Assembly (NCBI RefSeq): GCF_027925445.1
Contig: NZ_AP027149.1
Coordinates: 3,794,501 to 3,858,500 of the forward strand
DNA from: Methylocystis bryophila
Lineage (GTDB): Bacteria; Pseudomonadota; Alphaproteobacteria; Rhizobiales; Beijerinckiaceae
Length of the DNA: 64,000 nucleotides
Reading direction: 5' to 3'
The translations under genes were made by a program, and so were the position numbers. Each line of letters begins with the position of its first letter. The stretch's first letter is position 1. The notes under the pieces are model-generated. The model saw only the letters and a program-made list of their open reading frames with translations. It was not told the DNA's origin and searched no databases. Positions 24,740-34,336 of this stretch are shown one piece after another.

Positions 24740-26999
24740 GGACGTCCATATCGAGCGCGAAACGCCGTAATTCCTCGCGCAGCGAAGCGGCGCCCTCGTG
24801 GTCCTTCAAGAGCTCATCGAGCTTCTGCTTCGCGGCGCCGAGATTGAGGGCCAGAACCATCGCCTTGACTGGACCGATCGAGGACGGCGACATCGACAAA
24901 GAGCGATAGCCGAGGGCGAGCAACGCGAGCGCCTCGAGCGGGCGGCCGCCCATCTCGCCGCACAAGGTGACGGGCGTGCCGGCGCGCTCCCCGGCGTCGA
25001 GGATGAATTTCAAAGCGCGCAGCACGGGCTCCGAGAGATTGTCGTAACGCTTGGAGACGCGCGTATTGTCGCGGTCTGCGGCGTAGAGATATTGCACGAG
25101 ATCGTTGGAGCCGACCGAGAGAAAATCGGCCCGCCTCGCGATCAGATCGAGCTGCCACAAGAGAGCGGGCACCTCGACCATCGCGCCGAACTCGATTTTC
25201 GACGGCGGCTCGTAATTGTATTTCCTGATCAGGTCGAGCTCGCGCAGCGCCATCGTTTTCGCCTTGTCGAATTCGGCGACATTGGCGATCATTGGGAACA
25301 TGACGCGTAGCTCGCGCCCGGGCGCAGCCTTCAACATCGCGCGCAATTGCATGCGCAGCAGCGCCGGACGATCGAGGCCGATCCGAATGGCGCGCCAGCC
25401 GAGCGCGGGATTCTCCTCTTCGATCTTCGCCATGTAGGGCAGGATCTTGTCGGAGCCGATGTCCAGCGTGCGGAATGTGACCGATCGATCGGGAAGCGCG
25501 TCGAGCACCGATCGGTAGAATAGTCGCTGCTCCTCCATGCGCGGGAAACGTGGCGCCAGCATGAACTGAAGCTCGGTGCGGAACAATCCGATGGCCCCGG
25601 CGCCGGTCTCGTGGACATAAGGCATGTCCAGGGCCAGACCGGCGTTCATGTGGAGCGCGATCGCAACGCCGTCCTTCGTGATGGGGGGAATGTCGCGCAG
25701 CCGCGCATATTGTTCCTGCCGCTTGGCGCGCAGCCGCGCCTTGTCGGCATAGGCGGTGCGCACGTCCGCCTGCGGGCGCAAGTGCACGTCGCCCGTCGAT
25801 CCATCGACAATGATCGCATCGCCCGGCTCGGCAAGGATCGCGATGTTGGGCACGAGGCCGACCGTCGGCACGCCCAGCGCGCGGGCGACGATCGCCACAT
25901 GGCTCGCCGGGCTGCCTTCCTCGAGAATCAGCCCTCGCAATCTGGCGCGGTCATAATCGAGCAGCGCCGCCGGCCCCATGGTGCGCGCCACGACAATCGC
26001 GTTCTCAGGCATGCTGAGGCGATCCGTGGCGTAGCTCTGCCCGGTCAGCTGGTGCAGGAGCCTGTTGGCGAGATCGTCGAGATCGTGGAGCCGCTCGCGC
26101 AGATAGGGGTCCGTCTGCCGCTGGATCCGCGCGCGCGCGTCGTTCTGCACGCGCTCCACCGCGGCCTCGGCGGTGAGTCCGGTCATCACCGCCTCGCGCA
26201 GCCGGCGCAGCCAACCGCGGTCATTGGCGACCATGCGAATGGCCTGGAGAACGTCGTGATGCTCGCCCGCGCCCATCCGATCGCCATGCGCGACGAGCTC
26301 ATCGATCGAATGACGCATCGCTTCGATCGCGCCGTCGAGACGGCGCAACTCCCCCGCCACGTCCTCCGCCAGCAGGTTCTTCACCACGACGCGCGACTCA
26401 TGCAGCACGACATAGCCTAGCCCCACGCCGTCGCAGATCGGCGCCCCCCGCATCGAGCGGGCGCTGTTGAGGGCGAGGAGCTCGGCGGATTTTGCGAGCG
26501 ACTGCAGCTCGCCCGAGGCGATCATCTCCGCGAGCAGCATCGCGGTCGTCTGCAGCGCTTCGACCTCCTCCTCGGAGTAACTGCGTCGCACTTTGTTCTG
26601 CACGACGAGCACGCCGACGGTCGCGCCGCCGCGCAGGATCGGCACGCCAAGGAAGGAGTGGTAGATCTCTTCACCCGTCTCGGGATGGTAGGAGTAAGAC
26701 GGATGCTCCCGCGCCTCGGAGAGCGCCAGGGGTTCGGCAGTCTTGGCGATGAGGCCCACGAGCCCTTCGCCCGCCTGCATCGTCGTCAGATGGACCGCCT
26801 CATGCTTCAGGCCTTCGGTCGCATAGAGCTCAAGCCTCTGATCGGCGCGCAGAACATAGACAGAACAAACCTCAGCCACCATATTGACGGCGATTTGGAC
26901 GACGATTTTGTCGAGCCTAGCCTGCGCATTGATCGGCTCAGCGCTGATCTCGCGCAGCCGGCGCAGCAACAGACGCGGTCCGCCATGGGCGCTGCGCAT
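24732..26999 (-). CDS. ptsP: Phosphoenolpyruvate-protein phosphotransferase of the nitrogen PTS (EI-Ntr)
   Basis: First phosphotransfer enzyme of the regulatory nitrogen PTS: takes phosphate from PEP and passes it to NPr. The 755-aa protein has an N-terminal GAF domain (residues about 20-165), the phospho-histidine swivel domain GSPASHVAIVARALG with H367, and the PEP-binding TIM barrel with TGAGAIGLFRTELQFM, the SDKILPYM segment and TLCGEMGGRP. Its GAF domain is the usual sensor for glutamine/2-oxoglutarate status. It lies next to prfA as in related species; the last codons fall in a repeat. Confidence 0.96.
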   Translation of the reverse strand: MRSAHGGPRLLLRRLREISAEPINAQARLDKIVVQIAVNMVAEVCSVYVLRADQRLELYATEGLKHEAVHLTTMQAGEGLVGLIAKTAEPLALSEAREHPSYSYHPETGEEIYHSFLGVPILRGGATVGVLVVQNKVRRSYSEEEVEALQTTAMLLAEMIASGELQSLAKSAELLALNSARSMRGAPICDGVGLGYVVLHESRVVVKNLLAEDVAGELRRLDGAIEAMRHSIDELVAHGDRMGAGEHHDVLQAIRMVANDRGWLRRLREAVMTGLTAEAAVERVQNDARARIQRQTDPYLRERLHDLDDLANRLLHQLTGQSYATDRLSMPENAIVVARTMGPAALLDYDRARLRGLILEEGSPASHVAIVARALGVPTVGLVPNIAILAEPGDAIIVDGSTGDVHLRPQADVRTAYADKARLRAKRQEQYARLRDIPPITKDGVAIALHMNAGLALDMPYVHETGAGAIGLFRTELQFMLAPRFPRMEEQRLFYRSVLDALPDRSVTFRTLDIGSDKILPYMAKIEEENPALGWRAIRIGLDRPALLRMQLRAMLKAAPGRELRVMFPMIANVAEFDKAKTMALRELDLIRKYNYEPPSKIEFGAMVEVPALLWQLDLIARRADFLSVGSNDLVQYLYAADRDNTRVSKRYDNLSEPVLRALKFILDAGERAGTPVTLCGEMGGRPLEALALLALGYRSLSMSPSSIGPVKAMVLALNLGAAKQKLDELLKDHEGAASLREELRRFALDMDVPL

Positions 27000-27276
27000 C
27001 TAAAATCGGCTCCTCACTTGCTATGGCAGGGGCGCCCGCCTGGCGCCACAAAGTCGGCTATCATGGACTCATCGAAATCCAGGCGATAGCCCGCGCCAGC
27101 CTATATTGTCGCGACGCGATGCATGCAAGATTTCGCCCAAGGGGCGCTCTCGCGCGCCTTCGCCGGCCGGCGGGTTGCGGGAAGGCGCTGGAGCCACTAC
27201 CAATCCGTCGGCGACGGCGGATCGCAACATTTGGCGGACGCCAAGCGGCGGCCCAGAACGCTCAAGAAGTGAATTC

Positions 27277-30147
27277 GTGCGGTTCCCACAATATCTGCTC
27301 GCCCTCATCCTTACAACGATCTTCGCCTCCGCGGCGGGCGCCGTGGAGAGCGTCCGTGTGCCGCCGGACGCGCCGGCCATCGATCTGACCACCGCGGTGG
27401 AGACACATGCCGCGCAGGGCGACCGCTTGCAAGTGTCGACGGCGCCGGGGTCGGACGGCATAACCCGTCGAATCGAGGTCGAGGCGAAGGAGCCAGGCTC
27501 GACGCCGAGCTGGATCGTCTTCGCGTTGACGAACGACACGGACGAGCAGATCGAGCGCTTGATCGTCGCGCCGCACTTCCGCCTGCAAGGATCCGGGTTG
27601 ATTTGGCCGGACCTCGGGGCCAAGCGCTTGTCGACGATCACCGCAAGCCAGGGCTTCCCCCCTGAGCGGGAGGATAGCGCGGACGCGGACGTGTTCCGCC
27701 TGACGCTCGATCCGGGCGCGACGGTCACCTATGTGGCCGAGCTGAAGACTCCAAATCTGCCGCAGCTCTACCTTTGGGAGCCGGACGCCTACAAGGACAA
27801 GATCACGAGCCTCACGCTCTACAAGGGCATCGTGATCGGCATCGCCGGCCTGCTCGCGCTGTTCTTGACCATCGTCTTCGTCGTCAAAGGAGCCGTTATA
27901 TTTCCGGCCGCGGCGGCGCTCGCCTGGGCGGTCCTCGCCTATGTCTGCATCGATTTTGGCTTTTGGAACAAGATCTTCGGATCAGATCCGGCAACCGACG
28001 GGATCTGGCGCGCAGGCTCGGAAACCGTGCTCTCGGCCACGCTGGTCGTCTTTCTCTTCGCCTATCTCAATCTCAATCGCTGGCACGTCAGGGCTTGGCA
28101 TGTCGCCGCGCTTTGGCTGGCGATGCTCGTGGGCCTTGTGGCGCTCGCGGCGCTCGAAGCCCCCATCGCCGCCGGCGTCGCGCGGATTTCTCTCGGCACG
28201 GTCGCCGTCGTCGGCTTCGTCCTCATCCTCTACCTCGCCTCGCACGGCTACGACCGCGCGATCATGCTCATACCGACCTGGTTTCTCTTGTTGCTCTGGG
28301 TCATCGCCGGCGGCTTCACCGTGGTCGGCTGGCTCACGAACGATCTCGTTTCGCCGGCGCTCATCGGCGGCCTCGTGCTCATTGTCATGCTCATCGGCTT
28401 CACGGTGATGCAGAACGCCTTCGCCGGCGGCAGCCTCGCGCAGGGCATGATCTCCGACGTCGAGCGCAAGGCGCTGGCGCTCACGGGCGCCAATGAGATC
28501 GTGTTCGACTGGGACGTGCCTTCCGATCACATCTTCGTCAGCCCCGAGGTCGAGGCGCAGCTCGGCCTCGATCGCGGCGGCCTCGAGGGCGCCGCGGCCT
28601 CTTGGCTCAATCTGCTGCACCCGTTCGAGCAGGATCGCTACCGCGCCTGCCTCGACGCGATATTGGAGCAGAGGCGCGGCCGCATCGACGAGGAGTTTCG
28701 TCTTCGCGCCGCGGACGGTCATTATCTCTGCTTCCGTCTCCGAGCCCGCCCGGTGGTGGGTCCCGACGGCGAGGTGATCCGGGTCGTCGGCACGCTGGTC
28801 GACGTGACGGAAGAGCGCAGCGCGCAAGAGCGGCTCCTGCACGACGCGGTGCACGACAATCTGACCGGCCTGCCCAACCGAGAGCTCTTCTCTGACCGGC
28901 TGGAGGCCGCGTTGAGCTTCGCCCGCGCTCAGAAAGACGTTCGCCCGACCGTGCTGATGATCGACCTCGATCGCTTCAAGCAGGTCAATGAGCAGGTCGG
29001 CGTCGCCGTCGGCGACAGCGTGCTGCTCACCATCGCCCATCGCATCAGCCGCCTGCTGCAGCCGCGCGACACGCTGGCGCGCATGGCCGGCGACAGCTTC
29101 GCGATCCTTCTGCTTTCCCAAACCAATCCCGAGACCATCATGGCGACGGCCGAGGCCGTGCGCCGCGCGCTGGCGACGCCCGTCCGCTTCACCGACCATG
29201 AGGTCAGCCTCTTCGCCTCGATCGGGATCGTCTTCTACGATGCGTCTCTGCACGGCTCCGCCGCCGATATGCAGGATGACGCGGAGATCGCCATGCGCAA
29301 GGCCAAGCGCGCCGGCGGCAATTGCGTCGAGGCCTTTCGTCAGGCGCTCCGCGGCCAAAAGTCCGATCGCCTGTCGCTCGAGACGGACATGCGCCGCGCC
29401 CTGGAGCGCGCCGAGATCAAAGTGTTCTTCCAGCCGATCGTGCGCCTCGAGGACCACACCATCGCCGGCTTCGAGGCGCTGCTGCGCTGGGACCATCCGA
29501 GACTGGGCCGCCTCGACGCGGAAGAATTCTTCTCCGTCGCGGAGGAGAGCGGGCTCATTCTCAACTGCGCCATGCTGGCGCTCGACCGCACGGCGCGCGA
29601 GCTCGCCGCCTGGCAGCGCGCCCTGACGGTCGATCCGCCCATTTTCGCCTCGGTCAATATCCCCTCGGGCCAGCTATTGTCGCAGGATCTCCTCAAGAAC
29701 GTGAAGAGCGTGCTGATGCGCAACGAGATCGCACGCGGCAGCCTGAAGCTCGAGCTCAGCGAAGCGGCCGTGATGGAGAACCCCGAATATTCCGCGCAGA
29801 TGCTGGCGCGCCTCAAGGAGCTCGGCGCAGGGCTCGTGCTCGACGATTTCGGCTGCGGCTATTCCTCGCTCGCCTATCTGCAGCGGTTCCCCTTCGACAC
29901 GGTCAAGATCGACCGCTCCTTCGTCAAGCAGACGGCCGGGAACGCCGGGGCCGCGGTGCTGCGCTCCATCATCCAGCTCGCGCGGGAGCTCGGCATGGAC
30001 GTCGTCGCAGAAGGCGCCGAAAGCGAGGTCGACGCGGCCGAGCTTCACAGGCTCGGCTGCGCCTACGCGCAAGGCCACGCCTTCGGGCGCGCAATCAGCT
30101 TGCAGGAGGCGCGCCGCCTGATTGGCGCAGCGCCGGAGGCGGCTTAG
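27277..30147 (+). CDS. Membrane-bound GGDEF/EAL protein with degenerate GGDEF site
   Basis: Cyclic-di-GMP signalling protein of about 956 aa. Order: signal-like segment (LLALILTTIFASAAGAVE), a periplasmic beta domain of about 150 residues like 7TMR-DISM sensors, about seven membrane helices, a PAS domain (VFDWDVPSDHIFVSPEVEAQLG, then LVDVTEERSAQERL), GGDEF and EAL. The GGDEF site reads MAGDSF, so cyclase activity is probably lost. The EAL site looks intact: GFEALLRW, SVNIPSGQ, LELSEAAVME, DDFGCGYSSL and AEGAE. I chose GTG 27277 just before the signal segment; the frame is open to 27106. Confidence 0.85.
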   Translation: MRFPQYLLALILTTIFASAAGAVESVRVPPDAPAIDLTTAVETHAAQGDRLQVSTAPGSDGITRRIEVEAKEPGSTPSWIVFALTNDTDEQIERLIVAPHFRLQGSGLIWPDLGAKRLSTITASQGFPPEREDSADADVFRLTLDPGATVTYVAELKTPNLPQLYLWEPDAYKDKITSLTLYKGIVIGIAGLLALFLTIVFVVKGAVIFPAAAALAWAVLAYVCIDFGFWNKIFGSDPATDGIWRAGSETVLSATLVVFLFAYLNLNRWHVRAWHVAALWLAMLVGLVALAALEAPIAAGVARISLGTVAVVGFVLILYLASHGYDRAIMLIPTWFLLLLWVIAGGFTVVGWLTNDLVSPALIGGLVLIVMLIGFTVMQNAFAGGSLAQGMISDVERKALALTGANEIVFDWDVPSDHIFVSPEVEAQLGLDRGGLEGAAASWLNLLHPFEQDRYRACLDAILEQRRGRIDEEFRLRAADGHYLCFRLRARPVVGPDGEVIRVVGTLVDVTEERSAQERLLHDAVHDNLTGLPNRELFSDRLEAALSFARAQKDVRPTVLMIDLDRFKQVNEQVGVAVGDSVLLTIAHRISRLLQPRDTLARMAGDSFAILLLSQTNPETIMATAEAVRRALATPVRFTDHEVSLFASIGIVFYDASLHGSAADMQDDAEIAMRKAKRAGGNCVEAFRQALRGQKSDRLSLETDMRRALERAEIKVFFQPIVRLEDHTIAGFEALLRWDHPRLGRLDAEEFFSVAEESGLILNCAMLALDRTARELAAWQRALTVDPPIFASVNIPSGQLLSQDLLKNVKSVLMRNEIARGSLKLELSEAAVMENPEYSAQMLARLKELGAGLVLDDFGCGYSSLAYLQRFPFDTVKIDRSFVKQTAGNAGAAVLRSIIQLARELGMDVVAEGAESEVDAAELHRLGCAYAQGHAFGRAISLQEARRLIGAAPEAA

Positions 30148-30164
30148 GGCGAGGGCTTCCAGCT

Positions 30165-32267
30165 GTGACGAGCCATCGGCCGATTTCCGAGTTGTCGCAC
30201 AGCGACGCCGCCATCGAGCATGCGCGTCTCGGAGAGGAGATCGCCGAGCACGATCGCCGCTACTATCAGGAAGACGCTCCCGTCGTTTCCGACGCGGACT
30301 ATGACGCGCTGCGTCGGCGTTATGAGGCGCTGGAGCAGCGATTTCCCGAGCTTGCGACGCCCGAGTCCCTGACGAGAAAGGTCGGCGCGGCGCCGGCCGA
30401 GAAATTCGCGAAGATCCGTCACGCCATCCCGATGCTCTCGCTTGGAAACGTGTTTTCCGACGAAGAGGTCGTCGATTTCGTCGCCAGGGTTCGCCGCTTT
30501 CTGCGACTTGCCGACGACGCGACGCTCATTTTCACGGCGGAGCCAAAGATCGACGGTCTCTCCTGCTCGCTGCGCTATGAACGCGGCCGCCTCGTCTCGG
30601 CCGCGACGCGCGGCGACGGCTTCGAGGGCGAGGACGTCACCGCTAATGTCCGCACGCTAGAAGAGATCCCGGAGCGGCTCGCCGACAAGCCGCCCGCCGT
30701 GCTGGAGGTGCGCGGCGAAGTCTATATGTCGCACAAGGATTTTGCGGCGCTCAACGCGCGCCAGGCCGCCGCAGAAGAGCGGCTCTTCGCCAATCCGCGC
30801 AATGCCGCGGCGGGCTCGCTGCGTCAGCTCGACCCGGCGATCACCGCGAGCCGCCCCTTGCGCTTCTTCGCCTATGCGCTCGGCGAGGTCAGCGAAACGC
30901 CGGGAAAGACACAGTTCGACGTGGTGGAAGCCTTCAGGCGCTTTGGCCTGCCCGTGAATCCCTTGATGACGCGCTGCGACAGCGTCGAGGCGATGCTCGC
31001 GCGCTACCGCGAGATCGAGACGCGACGCGCGACCCTCGGCTATGACATCGACGGCGTCGTCTACAAGGTCGATGACCTCGCGCTGCAGGAGCGCTTGGGC
31101 TTCGTCTCGCGCGCGCCGCGCTGGGCGACGGCGCATAAATTTCCTGCCGAACGCGCAACGACGATTCTGCGCGACATCGAGATCAATGTCGGACGCACGG
31201 GCGTGCTCACCCCAATCGCCCGTCTCGAGCCGGTCACCGTCGGCGGCGTCGTCGTCTCAAATGCGACGCTTCATAACGAGGACGAGATCGCGCGCAAGGA
31301 CGTGCGCATCGGCGACACGGTCGTCGTGCAGCGCGCCGGCGACGTGATCCCCCAAATCGTTGCGGTCGTGGCCGAGAAGCGACCGGCGAGCGCGAAGCCC
31401 TATCATTTTCCTCATGTCTGCCCGCGTTGCGGCTCGGCGGCGTTGCGCGAGATCGACGAAAAGACCGGCGAGGCCGAGGTCGCCCGGCGCTGCACCGGCT
31501 CGCTCGTCTGTCCGGCGCAGGCGGTGGAGCGCCTGAAGCATTTTTGCTCGCGCAATGCGATGGACATTGAGGGGCTTGGCGATAAGCAGATCGAATATTT
31601 TTACGAAGAGGGGCTGATCAAGACGCCCTCCGACATCTTCACGCTTGCCCAACGCGACGCCACAAGCCTCACCAAGCTCAAGAACCGCGAAGGCTTCGGC
31701 GAAACCTCGGTGCGCAATCTCTTCGCGGCGATCGAGGCGCGGCGAAACGTGCCGATCAATCGCTTCATCCATGCGCTCGGCATACGTCACGTCGGGGAGA
31801 CGAACGCGCGCCGGCTCGCGCGTCACTTCGCCGCCTTCGAGGATTTCCGCAACGCCGCGCAAAAGCTCGAGCCCGGCGGCGAAGGCGAGGCGGCGTTCGA
31901 AGGCATCGACGGGATCGGCCCCGTCGTCATCGAGGCGCTGCGCGACTTCTTCGCCGAGCCGCACAATGAGAAAGAGCTCGATCGCCTGCTCGAGCAAGTC
32001 ACGCCGACGCCGATGGAGGCGGTCGAATCCTCCTCGCCCGTCTCCGGCAAGACGGTCGTCTTCACCGGAAGCCTCGAGTCCTTCACGCGCGACGAAGCCA
32101 AGGCGCAGGCGGAGCGGCTGGGCGCTAAGGTCTCCGGCTCCATTTCCAAGAAGACCGATATCGTCGTCGCGGGGCCGGGCGCCGGCTCGAAGCTCACCAA
32201 GGCGCGGGAGCTCGGCGTCGAGGTGCTCACGGAAGAGGAATGGCTCGCGCTGATCGGGCGCGGCTAA
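30165..32267 (+). CDS. ligA: NAD-dependent DNA ligase LigA
   Basis: Seals nicks in DNA using NAD. The 700-aa protein has the adenylation domain with catalytic K128 in AEPKIDGLSCSLRYERG, the Zn finger with CPRCGSAALRE and CTGSLVCPAQ, helix-hairpin-helix repeats, and a C-terminal BRCT domain (SGKTVVFTGSLESFTRDEAK). Start GTG 30165, 17 bases after the GGDEF/EAL gene. The same frame stays open far upstream, but that part overlaps the preceding gene on another frame and is not coding. Confidence 0.96.
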   Translation: MTSHRPISELSHSDAAIEHARLGEEIAEHDRRYYQEDAPVVSDADYDALRRRYEALEQRFPELATPESLTRKVGAAPAEKFAKIRHAIPMLSLGNVFSDEEVVDFVARVRRFLRLADDATLIFTAEPKIDGLSCSLRYERGRLVSAATRGDGFEGEDVTANVRTLEEIPERLADKPPAVLEVRGEVYMSHKDFAALNARQAAAEERLFANPRNAAAGSLRQLDPAITASRPLRFFAYALGEVSETPGKTQFDVVEAFRRFGLPVNPLMTRCDSVEAMLARYREIETRRATLGYDIDGVVYKVDDLALQERLGFVSRAPRWATAHKFPAERATTILRDIEINVGRTGVLTPIARLEPVTVGGVVVSNATLHNEDEIARKDVRIGDTVVVQRAGDVIPQIVAVVAEKRPASAKPYHFPHVCPRCGSAALREIDEKTGEAEVARRCTGSLVCPAQAVERLKHFCSRNAMDIEGLGDKQIEYFYEEGLIKTPSDIFTLAQRDATSLTKLKNREGFGETSVRNLFAAIEARRNVPINRFIHALGIRHVGETNARRLARHFAAFEDFRNAAQKLEPGGEGEAAFEGIDGIGPVVIEALRDFFAEPHNEKELDRLLEQVTPTPMEAVESSSPVSGKTVVFTGSLESFTRDEAKAQAERLGAKVSGSISKKTDIVVAGPGAGSKLTKARELGVEVLTEEEWLALIGRG

Positions 32268-32301
32268 CCCGTTCCGACGACGACGCGAGGGGAGGTCGAA
32301 G

Positions 32302-33192
32302 ATGACTCACATCGCCTTCATCGGTCTCGGCCGCATGGGCGGCCCCATGGCCGCGAATCTCGCCAAGGCGGGACGCGAGGTGCGCGGTTTCGATCTCGAC
32401 CCCCGGCTTCGAGGCGAAGCCGAGCCGCTTGGCGTCCAGGCCATGGGCTCGGCTCTGGCGGCGGCGCAGGGCGCGGCGGCGATCGTCACGATGTTGCCGG
32501 CGGGCGAGGCCGTCCTCGGCGTTTGGAGGGAAGTTTTGGCTTGTGTCGATCGCCCGACGCTGTTCATCGACTGCTCCACGATCGACATCGCGAGCGCGCG
32601 ATTGGCGCACAGGCTCGCGCAGGACGCGGGTCACCCTTCCGTCGATGCGCCGGTCTCGGGGGGCGTCGCTGGCGCGACGGCGGGGACGCTCACCTTCATG
32701 TGCGGCGGAGAGGACTCCGCCTTCGAAAAGGCGCGCGGCTTGCTCGCCGACATGGGTCAAAGAGTCATTCATTGCGGAGAGGGCGGCCTCGGACAGGCGG
32801 CCAAAATTTGCAACAACATGATGCTTGGCGCGACGATGATCGCAACCTGCGAGGCCTTCGCTCTTGCTGAGCGGCTCGGACTTTCCGACAGGACCCTGTT
32901 CGACGTCGCATCGGTGTCTTCGGGCCAGTCCTGGTCGCTCACGCATTATTGTCCCGCGCCCGGAATATTGCCGACATCGCCGGCGAACGCCGACTATCGG
33001 CCAGGCTTCATGGCGGCGCTGATGCTCAAGGATCTGGGGCTCGCCCAGGCGGCCGCAGAGTCGGTGGGCTTGGAGACGCCGCTCGCCGCGCTTGCCGCGC
33101 GCATCTACGCGCTCTACGTCGAGCGGGGCGAGGGAGAGAGCGACTTCTCCGGCGTCATCCGCATGATCCGCGAAGGGTTGCCGGAAGCCTAG
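32302..33192 (+). CDS. mmsB: 3-hydroxyisobutyrate dehydrogenase family protein
   Basis: NAD-dependent beta-hydroxyacid dehydrogenase of 296 aa, predicted to oxidise 3-hydroxyisobutyrate in valine degradation. It has the Rossmann motif FIGLGRMGGPMAANLAKAG, the substrate signature DAPVSGGVAGATAGTLTFM and the catalytic lysine K168 in AAKICNNMMLG. The DYRPGFMAALMLKDL segment is typical of the mmsB subgroup, but no other valine-pathway gene is near, so a related hydroxyacid is possible. Confidence 0.88.
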   Translation: MTHIAFIGLGRMGGPMAANLAKAGREVRGFDLDPRLRGEAEPLGVQAMGSALAAAQGAAAIVTMLPAGEAVLGVWREVLACVDRPTLFIDCSTIDIASARLAHRLAQDAGHPSVDAPVSGGVAGATAGTLTFMCGGEDSAFEKARGLLADMGQRVIHCGEGGLGQAAKICNNMMLGATMIATCEAFALAERLGLSDRTLFDVASVSSGQSWSLTHYCPAPGILPTSPANADYRPGFMAALMLKDLGLAQAAAESVGLETPLAALAARIYALYVERGEGESDFSGVIRMIREGLPEA

Positions 33193-33394
33193 CCTGAGCC
33201 GCGCTCAGGAATCGCGTGAGCGCGCTGTCGCGCCGGCCGCCGCTTGTGGCAAAAGCCAATTTTTGCGCAGACATGGAACTCCTTTCAAATTTATGAATTT
33301 ACCTTTTGCTGGGAAGCTCAGCCTCGGCTAGAAGGACGGGGTGGAGGTCCAGCGGCGGGCGCCGACACGAATTTGGCGCCCTTCGGGGGAGAAA

Positions 33395-33580
33395 ATGAAA
33401 AGCTACTGGCTCATCGTCGCCGCGATCGGCTTCGCGCTGATCATCGGAGCGCTGACCCCTCTGCCACGCGAGCGTGCGGCCCAGACCGCCGCCACGGCGG
33501 GTTCCCATGTGGTGCATCTCGACCCGGGCGCCGGCTATGATTGGCGTGCGCCGCCAAACGGAACCGATAGGAAGTTCTGA
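33395..33580 (+). CDS. Small single-helix membrane protein, 61 aa
   Basis: Starts at ATG 33395 with GGGGGAGAA upstream. One N-terminal helix (YWLIVAAIGFALIIGALTPL) anchors a short polar tail (HVVHLDPGAGYDWRAPPN) outside the cytoplasm. Unknown function. The 200 bases before it are AT-richer and may hold its promoter (a TTATGAATTTACC stretch is visible). Confidence 0.6.
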   Translation: MKSYWLIVAAIGFALIIGALTPLPRERAAQTAATAGSHVVHLDPGAGYDWRAPPNGTDRKF

Positions 33581-33680
33581 GCCTCTCGAGGCGAGGAAAG
33601 CTCCTGTCTCCGGGACATGCTCTGAGTTTTTGATGTGCAGCTTAGTCATTTTCGATCGCGTGACTCCGCGCGATCGGGAG

Positions 33681-33804
33681 GCGCTATGGAATCGCGCCAT
33701 CGAAAAGGTGGAGACCGGTTTTTTCGCACAAATGGCGCTCTAAGTTTTTTAGCGTCGATCACGTTTTCTGCGTTCAGGCGGCTCCACTTTAAGGAAGCGT
33801 GATC
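33681..33804. repeat. Dispersed palindromic repeat, family A (copy 6)
   Basis: Contains GGAGACCGGTTTTTTCGCAC with GGCGCTCTAA, then GTCGATCACGTTTTCTGCG, GTTCAGGCGG and a diverged right arm ending AAGCGTGATCC. The right palindrome arm is altered (CTCCACTTTAAGGAAGCG), so this copy pairs less well than those at 14633 and 63430. Confidence 0.75.
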
Positions 33805-33813
33805 CAGAGCCGC

Positions 33814-33850
33814 AAAAGCAGACGGCCCTCCGCAATCGGGATCTGCTTTT
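33814..33850. terminator. Possible bidirectional terminator hairpin
   Basis: AAAAGCAGA (33814-33822) pairs perfectly with TCTGCTTTT (33842-33850) around a 19-base loop that includes a small GC hairpin. A-rich on one side and T-rich on the other, it has the layout of a bidirectional terminator, though the stem is short and the loop large. Confidence 0.35.
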
Positions 33851-34015
33851 CCTGATTGCCCTCACAATCTTGTGGCTCCAGCAGTAAGTAAGCGCTAAAC
33901 ATAGAAGAAGCACGGACCAGCCCCAAGGCGCATGCGCAGCTTGACGGAGGGGGACTGCGTTCCTAGGTTCCCTGCGTCCTGGGGACGTTCCGGGACAAGA
34001 AGGATTTGGAGAGCC

Positions 34016-34336
34016 ATGGCCAGCAATAACGTTACCGACGCGAGCTTCAACGAGGACGTCCTGAAGTCCGAAACGCCGGTCCTCGTCGATTTTTGGGCGG
34101 AATGGTGCGGCCCCTGCCGTGTCGTCGCGCCATTGCTCGATGAGATCGGCGCCGAGCTCGGCTCGAAGATCAAGATTGTCAAGCTCAACGTCGACGAGAA
34201 TCCGAATGTCGCCGGAAAGCTGGGGATTCGCTCGATCCCGACAATGATCCTGTTCAAGAACGGTCAGGCCGCCGCGCAGCGGGTCGGCGCCGCGCCCAAG
34301 GGCGAGCTTCTGCGTTGGATCTCGGGCGCGCTCTGA
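34016..34336 (+). CDS. trxA: Thioredoxin
   Basis: Disulfide reductase of 106 aa in the cytoplasm. The active site WCGPC has C31 and C34 in VDFWAEWCGPCRVVAPLL, followed by KLNVDENPNVAGKLGIRSIPTM with the cis-proline loop and FKNGQ. ATG 34016 has GGAGAG just upstream; the frame is open further up without family similarity. In related genomes trxA often follows addA; here it stands alone. Confidence 0.96.
   Translation: MASNNVTDASFNEDVLKSETPVLVDFWAEWCGPCRVVAPLLDEIGAELGSKIKIVKLNVDENPNVAGKLGIRSIPTMILFKNGQAAAQRVGAAPKGELLRWISGAL

Larger units (their letters stand above)
33581..34015. other. Intergenic region before trxA
   Basis: 435 bases without a gene. The first half carries a family A repeat and the second half a perfect 9-bp inverted repeat (listed separately). 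The last 100 bases before trxA should hold its promoter, but no convincing -35/-10 pair was identified. Confidence 0.5.

Noticed and set aside
27982..29496. A 504-codon minus-strand frame opposite the GGDEF/EAL gene.
   Set aside because: Antisense shadow; composition rich in Asp/Glu/His/Arg without recognisable domain.
29322..30164. The ligA frame stays open for over 800 bases upstream, which would give a 981-aa protein.
   Set aside because: That part overlaps the GGDEF/EAL gene in a different frame, has a low-complexity Arg/Ala composition typical of shadow translation of GC-rich DNA, and the LigA family starts at GTG 30165.
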